Shown here piece by piece: positions 1-7,760 of a DNA stretch of 64,000 nt. The notes beneath the pieces were generated by a model. It did not search any database. It was not told the origin of the DNA and saw only the letters and a list, made by a program, of their open reading frames with translations. How positions within the stretch are numbered: position 1 is the first letter of the stretch; every line of letters starts with the position of its first letter. The translations under genes were made by a program, and so were the position numbers. This DNA is from Daejeonella sp. JGW-45 (GTDB lineage Bacteria > Bacteroidota > Bacteroidia > Sphingobacteriales > Sphingobacteriaceae): NCBI RefSeq assembly GCF_029360805.1, contig NZ_JARKNC010000001.1, positions 248,001 to 312,000 on the forward strand, given 5' to 3'.

Positions 1-5
1 ACAAC

Positions 6-623
6 ATGTCTGAGCTTGAACTCAATTACAAAGATCAGCTAATTTACTTATCCATCAGGTCGTTTTACAACACAAAAGATAAATACTGTTACCCAAGTTA
101 TAAAGCGATAGCGAAGAGAGCAGGTGTATCAGATAAAACTGTTTCAGCTTCTGTGAAGCGTCTGGATGCTGCAAAAATGCTTGAGATTTGGAAGGTTGGC
201 AAAAGCAGACATTATCATGCGTATAAGTTTCCTGAATCAGACTGTATGCAGAAGATACCATACGCCATACTGGAAATCCCAGATCTGACAATGCATGAAA
301 GGAGTATGTTGATTACGCTTTTTGAATATTTGAACGAGGACTATAAGACTCATTTAACGATCACAGAGTTAGAAACTGCGTCTGGCGAGAGTTACAAGAC
401 TATTAATACTCAGCTCAAGTCACTTCAAATGAAAGGCTATATCACCGTAAAACCAGAGGAGATTGATAATGAGCGAACTTTGATTAGGGCCATTTGTATT
501 TCAGACAACTTGAAATCTCTGCTCCCGGACAAGCTTGAAGAGGTGAAGGCTACAATTAACAGTTCAGATCGATCAGAAAACATAATGGAGATGGCTATGA
601 AGCTAGTTAGAGGTGATCGTTGA
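6..623 (+). CDS. winged-helix replication-initiator-like protein, possibly 5'-truncated
   Basis: A 205-residue protein whose first 65 residues resemble the HTH_36-type winged helix of replication initiators and plasmid or ICE regulators (core YPSYKAIAKRAGVSDKT around residues 29-45). A second helical wHTH-like segment follows at about 95-150 (ITELETASGESYKTI). It probably binds element DNA to start replication or control transcription. The first Met is only 6 bases from the window edge and the frame stays open to the edge, so the true start may lie further left. The downstream neighbour is a convergent helicase-like gene. Family assignment is by pattern only; a pure transcription factor is also possible. 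Confidence 0.55.
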   Translation: MSELELNYKDQLIYLSIRSFYNTKDKYCYPSYKAIAKRAGVSDKTVSASVKRLDAAKMLEIWKVGKSRHYHAYKFPESDCMQKIPYAILEIPDLTMHERSMLITLFEYLNEDYKTHLTITELETASGESYKTINTQLKSLQMKGYITVKPEEIDNERTLIRAICISDNLKSLLPDKLEEVKATINSSDRSENIMEMAMKLVRGDR

Positions 624-639
624 GATCATCCTTGCGTTA

Positions 640-669
640 TTACTTTAAAAGTTTAGGCTTTTAAAGTAA
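640..669. other. perfect 11-bp inverted repeat
   Basis: TTACTTTAAAA at 640-650 and its exact complement at 659-669, separated by 8 nt. It lies 16 nt after the stop codon of the initiator-like gene. No T-run follows, so this is not a classical terminator; it may be a protein-binding palindrome or an mRNA 3'-end hairpin. Confidence 0.5.
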
Positions 670-776
670 CTGGTAAACTTGACCCACTTATCAGTCAAAC
701 GAATGCTTTTGCTCAAAAGAGTGCAAAAAGTACGTTTTTGCAACATAAGCAACCAGAAACTCACTTTAAACAAGAA

Positions 777-818
777 AACCTGCGAAATCGCAGGTTCTAT
801 CACTTGTCCTTTTTTTTC
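777..818 (+). terminator. hairpin followed at a distance by a T-run
   Basis: AACCTGCGA (777-785) pairs perfectly with TCGCAGGTT (788-796). An 8-T run follows about 12 nt later, which is too far for a canonical intrinsic terminator. It may end the rightward transcript of the initiator-like gene before the convergent gene at 877. Confidence 0.35.
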
Positions 819-876
819 GAGATGAACTTATATTTCACTATAGTAGAGGTGATATCCCATATTTTAGGACAGGTTA

Positions 877-2724
877 TTATGCGACTTTTAAAATAGAATA
901 CAACCTCCTAGCTATCTTGATGACTTCTTTTCTCTTGCCTTGATCGTTCGTTGGTTTGTGAATTTTCAACTCAAACATCTTTAGATCATCAAGATCTGTC
1001 GCGAATGCAATCAACCTTGATCCATCCGGTTTCTTAAGTTCCAGTTCGTCATATATTACTTGTAATATAGTTTTAATCTCTTTCTTGGTGTAATCTCTCA
1101 ATTCGAAGCGTTGATCTATCAGTGATCTTTTCTTTGCTTCCTGGTTGCTGTTGCTTATTGTAACTAATGCTGCCTTCATTGCTTCTGGTTCATAATTTAA
1201 TTCTTCAAGCATCTCCCTCCCAAGTATGTGATATGCATGAAATAGGTCTGCATAGAATGTCTTTAATTTAATTATCTCTCGTTGTGCCGTTCCATAGTGA
1301 TAGGTGTCAGGTGCGGCGTTGTAGGCTTCATATATGTCAATTACTTGCTTGTAAATTGAGCTTTTTGATCGCCAAGAGGTCTTCAGCTTCGGTAAGGAAT
1401 AATAAATTAATTCTGTATCATAGTTGCAGCTCTCCCAGCATAACTTAATATCTTCAATGGTATTATAGTGCCTTTTAAATGTGTTAGCGTAAACATGTTG
1501 ATCAATCTTGTAGGTATTAAGCTCTGCTACCCCTTTCTCGATATCACTGAATTTCTTGATATAAGAAATCATGTCAAAGCCATCAGGTATGCCATCTTGA
1601 ACACGTTCATTATATCGTTTGATGTCATATTCAGCTGATATTGTTAGTTCCTTTAAAACGGATTCTGGTTTTAGCATACATGGTTCTTTTAATGTGTTTG
1701 TAATATGAATGATCTGATTTGGTTTTTCTCCGAGGTCCAACCGTAACCTGCCTATGGCTTGTTTGCCTCGGTAATCGATACCGACCAGTGAATGAGGTAC
1801 ACTTGTATCGGTTACTAGTATTATACTATCTGTAATTTTGCCTTCGATGTCAAACCCTTCGTAGTATCTACAAGTAAAGAAATTAACCCTCTTAATGGTT
1901 TCTTTATTTACCTCACTTTTAAAATGTGGAGCCAAGTCACCTAAGTTGGTCATGTTCTTCTCATCGTCTCTGCAAAAAATGCTGAAATCCGTTAATCCTG
2001 CTCTTTCCGCAGCTTCTGCTATAGCAGTCACAGAATTATACATTATGAACACTCGGCCTTGGAACTTTTCCAGATGGGTAAGTAAATGATGTAGTACAGT
2101 CTTTGGATCGTCATGAGGCATTATGGATATCTTACCAAATTTCTCTGTGAAGCTCACAGCATAGTTAGCCAATTTCTTAAATAAAGGATTGCTATATGGA
2201 TACGGTGTTGCAGATCCAAACGCCAGGTTATTATACTTGGCAAACTTTTCGGCATATCTCAAGGGTGTAAGGAAGGCGTCGCCACGAAACATATCGATTG
2301 CATATGCATGCATTTCATCGATGTAACAGAAGAAGTTTTTATACAACCAACTGCCACCAAGGGTCAATCCTGCGGTGATAACTTTATGAAATCCTTCAGG
2401 AGTAACAAGGATTTTCTTGAATGTGCCATCATCTTTTCTAAGGAAGGCTTCAACATCTTCAGTCGTAACACCTGCTGTAACGGCTATGATAGTATTATCA
2501 CCATATTCCATTGAAGCTTTACCTTCAATTATAGGCACGTATGGCAGAGGTAACAAGCTGTGGCGTTTAGCCATCATCTCTGCAAAAGTAATTCCGAAGC
2601 CGGTTTTGTTTTTATCTACGTTTGAATTATCGGGTATGAGACCGAAGTCATTAAATTGATCTGGTAGGGCATGGCTGAACCATGAAGCAATAGGTAAGGT
2701 GATCCTTACAGTTTCTTTTAGCAT
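877..2724 (-). CDS. SF2 (DEAD/DEAH-like) helicase-related protein with altered Walker A
   Basis: A 615-residue protein with a recognisable SF2 order: a P-loop-like stretch TGFGIT at 41-46, DEMH (motif II) at 136-139, SAT (motif III) at 171-173, and QAIGRLR (motif VI) at 322-328 preceded by a motif V-like stretch. The C-terminal 280 residues match no domain I recognise. The P-loop lysine (GxGKT) is replaced by Ile, so ATP hydrolysis may be impaired or work differently. Such proteins occur on Bacteroidota mobile elements; a role in element replication or processing is inferred. Leftward, convergent with the initiator-like gene, and preceded by a 534-nt noncoding region. Confidence 0.6.
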   Translation of the reverse strand: MLKETVRITLPIASWFSHALPDQFNDFGLIPDNSNVDKNKTGFGITFAEMMAKRHSLLPLPYVPIIEGKASMEYGDNTIIAVTAGVTTEDVEAFLRKDDGTFKKILVTPEGFHKVITAGLTLGGSWLYKNFFCYIDEMHAYAIDMFRGDAFLTPLRYAEKFAKYNNLAFGSATPYPYSNPLFKKLANYAVSFTEKFGKISIMPHDDPKTVLHHLLTHLEKFQGRVFIMYNSVTAIAEAAERAGLTDFSIFCRDDEKNMTNLGDLAPHFKSEVNKETIKRVNFFTCRYYEGFDIEGKITDSIILVTDTSVPHSLVGIDYRGKQAIGRLRLDLGEKPNQIIHITNTLKEPCMLKPESVLKELTISAEYDIKRYNERVQDGIPDGFDMISYIKKFSDIEKGVAELNTYKIDQHVYANTFKRHYNTIEDIKLCWESCNYDTELIYYSLPKLKTSWRSKSSIYKQVIDIYEAYNAAPDTYHYGTAQREIIKLKTFYADLFHAYHILGREMLEELNYEPEAMKAALVTISNSNQEAKKRSLIDQRFELRDYTKKEIKTILQVIYDELELKKPDGSRLIAFATDLDDLKMFELKIHKPTNDQGKRKEVIKIARRLYSILKVA

Positions 2725-2830
2725 TTTTCATGTGTAATCGTATTGAAAAAGTGAATCTGGGTATGCTAATCGATCGAATAGCTGAGGTGAATCTATTCAC
2801 ATCTCATATTTTTGGACAGCTATGAGCAAT

Positions 2831-2858
2831 AAAAAAGATCAGTCCGAAAACTGATCTT
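2831..2858 (-). terminator. hairpin plus T-run on the minus strand, possible attenuator
   Basis: AAGATCAGT (2835-2843) and ACTGATCTT (2850-2858) form a perfect 9-bp stem with a 6-nt loop. Read on the minus strand, the stem runs straight into TTTTTTATT. It lies 107 nt upstream of the helicase-like gene and in its direction, so it either ends leftward read-through or attenuates that gene. Confidence 0.5.
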
Positions 2859-2990
2859 AATTTCCATGAAAAAATGAAGGTGTTCCTTCCGAAATGCTTA
2901 TGCAAATATACGCAAAATAACTGAAATCAAAAATTAAATAGCTGACAATTAGGAAGTTAATTAGATTATTGCATCCGCGATCATTTTCTT

Positions 2991-3021
2991 TTTGAATTTT
3001 TTAGTCTTTTATCTAATTTTG
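2991..3021 (+). promoter_or_regulatory. consensus Bacteroidota promoter
   Basis: TTTG at 2991-2994, 19-nt spacer, TAATTTTG at 3014-3021: an exact match to TTTG-N19-TAnnTTTG. The predicted start is near 3028. The next rightward gene starts only at 3259, leaving a leader of about 230 nt or a separate small RNA. Confidence 0.6.
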
Positions 3022-3027
3022 TACCGA

Positions 3028-3135
3028 AGGGCAGGCAAGCTGGCAGGATTTTCATCCACCCTCCAAGTCCTAGTTCAGGACCTCAGCAAATTAACCTAAT
3101 AAGCGAATGCAACTTCGTTCAAATTTTTTGAACGT
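3028..3135 (+). ncRNA. candidate small RNA or structured leader
   Basis: The predicted transcript from the consensus promoter contains GTCCT/AGGAC (hairpin around 3066-3082) and a perfect stem CGTTCAAA (3116-3123) / TTTGAACG (3127-3134) with a 3-nt loop. There is no ORF of note and no T-run, so it could equally be the 5' leader of the gene at 3259. No known RNA family is recognised. Confidence 0.3.
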
Positions 3136-3258
3136 TGAGTGAGTTATTTACGCTCCTATTGGAGTACTGTTCTTTGACATTGTTGTTAATCTTGATTCAG
3201 AATAATGGGTCAGGGATTGAAACGGGTATTGAAAGTTTAGATCTACGATTTCTATTGG

Positions 3259-3741
3259 ATGTCCAATGGGTTTAAATTTTTTAATATGATCAATAATAAA
3301 ATCAGTGTCATTAGTGACACTTCCGGTAAACTTACCGCTACTCAAATTGAGCGCGTCTACGCATTATCCCATATTTTTCGGGAGGATGCTTCTATTTTAG
3401 TACCCTTGCTAAAACCAAGAGGAGAAAATTCGTATCCGAAAGTTTACGACAAGGCGATAGTGGTAAGCAAAGCCAAAGGGGTAATGGGTGACTATTATAC
3501 AGCTTTGGTAGAAGAGTTTGAAAGATACGATATACTCTCAGTAGAGACAATCGTATCCATAGTCAGTGAGGTTAGAGCAGGTCTCGATCTGCCGCCTTAC
3601 GTGAAGCGTATCAAATCGTCTTCATTAACTGACTTTTTCAAATTATTCTTATACAAGGAAGTCTACGAGGAGCGCGAAGACGGATCTGTAGGAGATCTGA
3701 TTGGTTACGAGAAAGTTTTCTGTCTCAAAGCCAACAATTAA
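3259..3741 (+). CDS. hypothetical protein on integrative element
   Basis: A 160-residue soluble protein, mostly helical by composition, with no recognised domain, signal peptide or membrane segment. Met at 3286 (MINNKISV) is an alternative start that would drop nine residues. A strong intrinsic terminator follows 15 nt after the stop. Position between a helicase-like gene and an integrase suggests an element maintenance or regulatory function, but nothing in the sequence shows which. Confidence 0.55.
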   Translation: MSNGFKFFNMINNKISVISDTSGKLTATQIERVYALSHIFREDASILVPLLKPRGENSYPKVYDKAIVVSKAKGVMGDYYTALVEEFERYDILSVETIVSIVSEVRAGLDLPPYVKRIKSSSLTDFFKLFLYKEVYEEREDGSVGDLIGYEKVFCLKANN

Positions 3742-3756
3742 CGACAATTCAAAGCG

Positions 3757-3787
3757 AGCCTCGGTAGAAATACCGAGGCTTTTTTTT
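3757..3787 (+). terminator. intrinsic terminator
   Basis: AGCCTCGGTA (3757-3766), GAAA tetraloop, TACCGAGGCT (3771-3780), then a run of T to 3787: a perfect 10-bp stem. It ends the gene at 3259-3741. The T-run exists only for the rightward direction. Confidence 0.85.
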
Positions 3788-5021
3788 AAACAGGTTTGCA
3801 GATTACTTCATTTACCCTCTCATTCAATTCATCTATTACAGATTGTTCGAAGTTGTCCAGATAGATGTTAGTGATCTTGTTACCGTATTCATGCCCCATC
3901 GCCTCAGCAATCAATTCATTTGAATACCCTAGGCGCTTTGCCGTTGTCGCCCATGTATGACGAGCAACATATGTTGTAAGCGTCTCTGGTAGATCACAGG
4001 CGTTCGCCAACTCTTTCATCCATTTATTCGTAGTTTTAATCCACTGATGTATTTTTTGATTCGCAGGTAACGAATCTTCGATAATAGAAGCAGGTAGGAT
4101 AGGCAGAAGATATTTCTCATTCCTTCCATCGTAATTCTTTATAATCCGTTGAGCTATCGATGTAATTTTAATACTGTATTCTTTTCTGGTCTTTCGTCGC
4201 CTATATACGATCCGGCCTTTGATAATATTAGATGTTTTAAGGTAGGCCAAGTCAGTAAATGAAATGCCTATTAATGAGAAACTTAGGAAGAAATAGTTCC
4301 TTGCGTGCCATTCTCGTGTATTCTCTTTTAGATCAAGTTTTAGAATCTTTGCAAGGTCATTAGCCAGTACGGCTCGCTTAGCCGTTCGTTCAGACTTAAT
4401 TGGAACTTCAGTAAAAGGATAAAAAGACCGATCTATGATCTTTGCCTTTATAGCTCGATTATATATTGCACGGATGGTCCTGAGATAGTTGCTAACGGAA
4501 TTTTGTTTAACACCTTTGCTAATGAGATGACGTTGGAAGCTTTCAAGGAACGTGTAGTCAATCTCTTTGAACTTTAGCTTCCTGTCTTTTGCAAAACCAA
4601 TCAGTCTGTTTGAAGCTGTTTGATAAACCAGTGCATTTCCAACTTTGTTAATTGCGAATAACTCAGTGATGATCTGGGTTGAATATTCATTGAATGTGAT
4701 ATTGGTATTTATTTTATAAGGCTTAGCCTTTTCATCAAGCCTCTCTTTTAAAGCTGCAAACGAGAACTCCTCATTTTCGTCCAACTGGTGTATAAACTTC
4801 TGAATCTTTAAGTAGAACTCAGAAATCGTTTTATTTAAGACCTGAAAATTAGGATGAGCTTTTAGCACCTTTTGGGTGTTTGCATCCCAATGTTCTCGTT
4901 TAACTCTTATACCAGTACTTAATGTCGTATTGTTCTTGTTAAAGGTTATTCGCACGACAACCGAATAAACTTGCTCTTTCGATTCTCTCTTATCATTAAG
5001 AATCAGCTTATAATGGACCAT
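3786..5021 (-). CDS. tyrosine recombinase (integrase) of the left element
   Basis: A 411-residue site-specific integrase. The N-terminal 100 residues form the arm-binding/DUF-like domain usual in Bacteroidota integrases (TTLSTGIRVKREHWD), then a SAM-like core-binding domain (about 110-210, GVKQNSVSNYLRTIRAIYN), then the catalytic domain. Visible catalytic elements are the Lys region RRRKTRKEY, ARHTWATTAKR (Arg II/His), MGHEYGN, and the nucleophile Tyr in NIYLDNF. At the Arg I position the sequence reads LIGISFTDLAYL with no arginine, as known for IntDOT-type recombinases. Transcribed away from the tRNA, with phased repeats 27 nt upstream of its start. Roughly 60% identical by eye to the integrase at 5461. 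Confidence 0.9.
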   Translation of the reverse strand: MVHYKLILNDKRESKEQVYSVVVRITFNKNNTTLSTGIRVKREHWDANTQKVLKAHPNFQVLNKTISEFYLKIQKFIHQLDENEEFSFAALKERLDEKAKPYKINTNITFNEYSTQIITELFAINKVGNALVYQTASNRLIGFAKDRKLKFKEIDYTFLESFQRHLISKGVKQNSVSNYLRTIRAIYNRAIKAKIIDRSFYPFTEVPIKSERTAKRAVLANDLAKILKLDLKENTREWHARNYFFLSFSLIGISFTDLAYLKTSNIIKGRIVYRRRKTRKEYSIKITSIAQRIIKNYDGRNEKYLLPILPASIIEDSLPANQKIHQWIKTTNKWMKELANACDLPETLTTYVARHTWATTAKRLGYSNELIAEAMGHEYGNKITNIYLDNFEQSVIDELNERVNEVICKPV

Positions 5022-5047
5022 AATTTAGTTGTTATGGTCACCTGACG

Positions 5048-5064
5048 GTACTACCTATGTACTA
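5048..5064. promoter_or_regulatory. phased GTACTA direct repeats, candidate integrase arm site
   Basis: GTACTA at 5048-5053 and again at 5059-5064, an 11-bp period (one helical turn). It lies 27 nt upstream of the left integrase, just as the TAGTAAA pair lies 32 nt upstream of the right integrase. Confidence 0.4.
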
Positions 5065-5208
5065 TAATTGCACTATCCACATCAGTAAGTTGAGATGAAT
5101 CCTATACCCATTGTACAACAATCTCATAGAATAAAGATGAGAATAACGACTGCTGTATAGCTGCAAATACCTTAATTAAAGGTTCTTAAACACTAATTTC
5201 AAATTAAT

Positions 5209-5239
5209 TTTGCATTAACCCTCTCTACTCCTATATTTG
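5209..5239 (+). promoter_or_regulatory. promoter of tRNA-Val
   Basis: TTTG at 5209-5212, 19-nt spacer, TATATTTG at 5232-5239, an exact Bacteroidota consensus. The start is expected near 5246, a few bases before the tRNA. The stretch 5110-5251 shows no coding signal and is probably host DNA left between two elements. Confidence 0.75.
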
Positions 5240-5251
5240 CAGTCCCAAAGC

Positions 5252-5326
5252 GGGAGATTAGCTCAGCTGGTTCAGAGCACCTGCCTTACAAGCAGGGGGT
5301 CACTGGTTCGAACCCAGTATCTCCCA
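5252..5326 (+). tRNA. tRNA-Val (anticodon TAC)
   Basis: 75 nt with a 7-bp acceptor stem (GGGAGAT/ATCTCCC), D-arm GCTC/GAGC, anticodon stem CCTGC/GCAGG with loop CTTACAA (anticodon TAC, decoding GTN valine codons), T-arm ACTGG-TTCGAAC-CCAGT, and discriminator A. CCA is not encoded. Its own promoter precedes it and a terminator follows. The 3' half from 5279 is the integration core of the element to the right. Confidence 0.97.
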
Positions 5327-5366
5327 CGGAAATGAAACCCTTCGGATTAAGTTCTGAGGGGTTTTT
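5279..5366 (+). repeat. attL: 88-bp core direct repeat, left copy
   Basis: Identical over 88 bp to 15546-15633. It covers the anticodon stem, variable region, T-arm and acceptor 3' strand of tRNA-Val plus the downstream terminator. The flanking bases differ at both ends. Integration therefore rebuilds a whole tRNA gene together with its terminator. Confidence 0.95.
5335..5366 (+). terminator. intrinsic terminator of tRNA-Val
   Basis: AAACCCTTCGGA (5335-5346) pairs with TCTGAGGGGTTT (5353-5364), 12 bp with two G-U pairs, then T-rich sequence. It lies wholly within the attachment core and so is duplicated at the other end of the element. Confidence 0.85.
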
Positions 5367-5407
5367 GTTTTAGTAGACTCAGAACCAACTGCTCTAATCT
5401 TCTTTTA

Positions 5408-5428
5408 ATAGTAAATAAATAGTAAAAA
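5408..5428. promoter_or_regulatory. phased TAGTAAA repeats, candidate integrase arm site (attL side)
   Basis: A 21-bp stretch with TAGTAAA at 5409-5415 and 5420-5426 (11-bp period). It matches 15484-15504 at 19 of 21 positions. It begins 42 nt inside the left core repeat and ends 32 nt before the integrase start codon. Confidence 0.55.
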
Positions 5429-5460
5429 CTATTACTTCAGATAGCCATAATACTTTCATT

Positions 5461-6702
5461 ATGGTTTATTACACCTTAATTTTAAATGAGAAACGTGCAA
5501 CTGCACATGGTCTTTATCCCATAGTCGTCAGAATCACTCATGGGAAAAATAACACTACTCTAACTACCGGGATAAGAATCAACAAAGAGCATTGGGACAA
5601 AATTTCACAGAGGATCAATAGTAAGCACTCTAACTTTCAGTTACTGAATAAATCCTTAGGAGAGTATTATTTAAAGGTACAGAAGGCTATTTTAAAGCTT
5701 CAGGAGGAAGATAAATTTTCTTTTGAATCATTGAAGCAATTTCTGTCAGATAGGCCTGTTAGTACTAAAGAAGCCACACCTGTGACTTTTCTAGAATTCA
5801 GTAGCAAATTGATACAGGATATGATTGAGCTAAATAAAAGTGGTAATGCTCTTGTATATCAAACAGCAGCAAAGAGGTTAACTGGTTATGCAGGGACAAG
5901 CCTATTCTTTCAGGATATAGATTACAATTTATTGGATGGTTTCAGGAAGCATCTGCTTTTAAGTGGTGTGAAACAGAATACAGTGAGCAATTATTTTAGG
6001 ACTATCAAAGCCATTTATAATAAAGCGATAAAAGCTAAATTGGTTGACAGATCTTCATATCCTTTTCTTGACATACCTATTAAGCAAGAACGAACACCAA
6101 AGAGAGCAATTGGCTTAGAAGAAATAGAGGCAATATTGAAATTAGATCTGAAGCCAAATACTCCCTTATGGCACTCCAGAAATTATTTTATGCTAAGTTT
6201 CTGCCTAATGGGTATTTCCTTCACAGATTTGGCTTATTTGAAGCTCACTAATATTATTAAAGGTAGATTGATGTTTAACAGAAGAAAGACACACAAAAAG
6301 TACGATATAAAACTTACCCCTCAAGCGCAATCCATATTTAACTATTACAATAAAGGTAATTGTGCCTATCTACTTTGCATTCTCTCTCCTAATGTGACTG
6401 AAGACAGTTTAGAAGCTAAGAAGACGATCCATCAGTGGATCAAGACTGCCAATAAATATTTAAAGCGTCTTGGAGAGGATATTGGACTCAAAAGTCCATT
6501 GACTACTTATGTTGCCAGACATTCCTGGGCTACCACAGCTAAAAAGATGGGGTATTCCAATGAATTAATTGCCGAGGCTATGGGACATGAGTATGGTAAC
6601 CGAATTACCGGCATTTATCTTGATTCTTTTGAATCGGGTGTTGTTGATGATATGAATAATAAGATTTCTGAAAAGTTATTTAGCAATAGGATTTTTTTAT
6701 AA
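5461..6702 (+). CDS. tyrosine recombinase (integrase) of the tRNA-Val element
   Basis: A 413-residue integrase with the same three-part layout as its neighbour at 3786: arm-binding N-terminus (TTLTTGIRINKEHWD), SAM-like domain (GVKQNTVSNYFRTIKAIYN), and catalytic domain with NRRKTHKKY, ARHSWATTAKK, MGHEYGN and the nucleophile Tyr in GIYLDSF. The Arg I position reads LMGISFTDLAYL, again without arginine. It starts 95 nt inside the core repeat and reads away from the tRNA, the canonical position for the enzyme that integrates and excises the element. The next gene starts 8 nt after its stop and may be cotranscribed. Confidence 0.93.
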   Translation: MVYYTLILNEKRATAHGLYPIVVRITHGKNNTTLTTGIRINKEHWDKISQRINSKHSNFQLLNKSLGEYYLKVQKAILKLQEEDKFSFESLKQFLSDRPVSTKEATPVTFLEFSSKLIQDMIELNKSGNALVYQTAAKRLTGYAGTSLFFQDIDYNLLDGFRKHLLLSGVKQNTVSNYFRTIKAIYNKAIKAKLVDRSSYPFLDIPIKQERTPKRAIGLEEIEAILKLDLKPNTPLWHSRNYFMLSFCLMGISFTDLAYLKLTNIIKGRLMFNRRKTHKKYDIKLTPQAQSIFNYYNKGNCAYLLCILSPNVTEDSLEAKKTIHQWIKTANKYLKRLGEDIGLKSPLTTYVARHSWATTAKKMGYSNELIAEAMGHEYGNRITGIYLDSFESGVVDDMNNKISEKLFSNRIFL

Positions 6703-6710
6703 TTTCAGTA

Positions 6711-7586
6711 ATGCATGAGCTTTACCCATTAAAAAGACTTCGGCAATTCATATTTAGTAAAGGGGGAGACGATCTTCCTGATACACTGAATAGTGTTGTA
6801 TATTTTTTCAGAAATCAGCTTCAATATGCATTGAAACAAGATTATGAATTAAAAGAAGCTGCTGAACATTACAATTACAGGTGGGATGAGAAGAAACAAG
6901 GATTTGAAGTCGAAATTATTTATAAAAACAAAAGGGTCGAACACTTTGATTCACTAAAATCTCATTTGTATAACGTTTTGAAGCAGGAAGTAAGAAAAGA
7001 GATTGACTTAATTGAATTTCTCAACTTAGACAAGGACAATAGAACAAAGAAAGTTTTTGCCAAAAACGTTCAAGTTGAAGTTTCTGGATTAATTAATGAC
7101 GTTTCAAAAGAGAATCACGGGTATTCGGACATCATTGTTGATTCTCTGAATACCCTCACTACCTACTTACAAAAATTTGGAAAGCTAAATAGCAGCCCTG
7201 GTAAACTCGGGTATAAATTTAGGCTTCCAATTTATAGTACAGCTGTGACAAGGTTTCTCCGAAAGTTAACAGACTACGCTTTGGTAAATTGCTCATTGGC
7301 GGAATTTAGGAATTTTTTAGAGTCCAGTGGATCAACTCATAGAATAATTTGGTTGGGTAATCCAACAGAATTTAAATCATTCATAGACAAACTCTGCGAG
7401 AGCAGAAACAATCAACCTCCGTATCTTTCCTTTACAAAAAAAAGTAAGTGGCTTGAGCTAGAAAACGTTTTCGTGCTAAAAGACAACTATCCTTTCAGTA
7501 AGATCAAGACGTTAAAAAAACCAGCAAAGAGTATTAATGATTATTTGGAAGATTGTATGTTTGAATTAGACTCTACTCAAACATAA
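6711..7586 (+). CDS. hypothetical element protein with RteC-like C-terminal motif
   Basis: 291 residues, no signal peptide or membrane segment. It follows the integrase by 8 nt, probably in one transcript. The C-terminal part holds RIIWLGNPTEFKSFIDKLC (about 222-240), which resembles the KIxWxGxxxxLxxLI pattern seen in RteC-type and related element proteins of Bacteroidota that sit beside integrases and control excision. The N-terminal 200 residues are charged and unassigned. The resemblance is weak; a directionality or excision-control function is inferred from position only. Confidence 0.55.
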   Translation: MHELYPLKRLRQFIFSKGGDDLPDTLNSVVYFFRNQLQYALKQDYELKEAAEHYNYRWDEKKQGFEVEIIYKNKRVEHFDSLKSHLYNVLKQEVRKEIDLIEFLNLDKDNRTKKVFAKNVQVEVSGLINDVSKENHGYSDIIVDSLNTLTTYLQKFGKLNSSPGKLGYKFRLPIYSTAVTRFLRKLTDYALVNCSLAEFRNFLESSGSTHRIIWLGNPTEFKSFIDKLCESRNNQPPYLSFTKKSKWLELENVFVLKDNYPFSKIKTLKKPAKSINDYLEDCMFELDSTQT

Positions 7587-7760
7587 ATTTCACATAATAT
7601 TTTCTTTAGCAAATCAGCGTTCACACTAAGGAATATATTGATATTAAAAAACATCACTCTACCTTCCACTCTACCTACTAATTATTCCCTTAATAAGCCT
7701 TCTGCGTTCGACTTACTTTTACATCGGTTACAATAATGTACCCAATTAAACGCACAAGAA

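Larger units (their letters stand above)
1..5110. mobile_element. right-hand part of an integrative element (left end outside window)
   Basis: AT-rich DNA carrying an initiator-like wHTH protein, an SF2 helicase-like protein, an unknown protein and, at its right edge, a tyrosine integrase transcribed leftwards. The integrase is a clear paralogue of the one in the next element, and phased repeats lie just upstream of it as they do there. The right limit is inferred: in the neighbouring element the core site begins 42 nt beyond the phased repeats, which would place this end near 5106. The left end and attachment sequence are not visible. It could be a decayed element rather than an active one. 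Confidence 0.55.
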
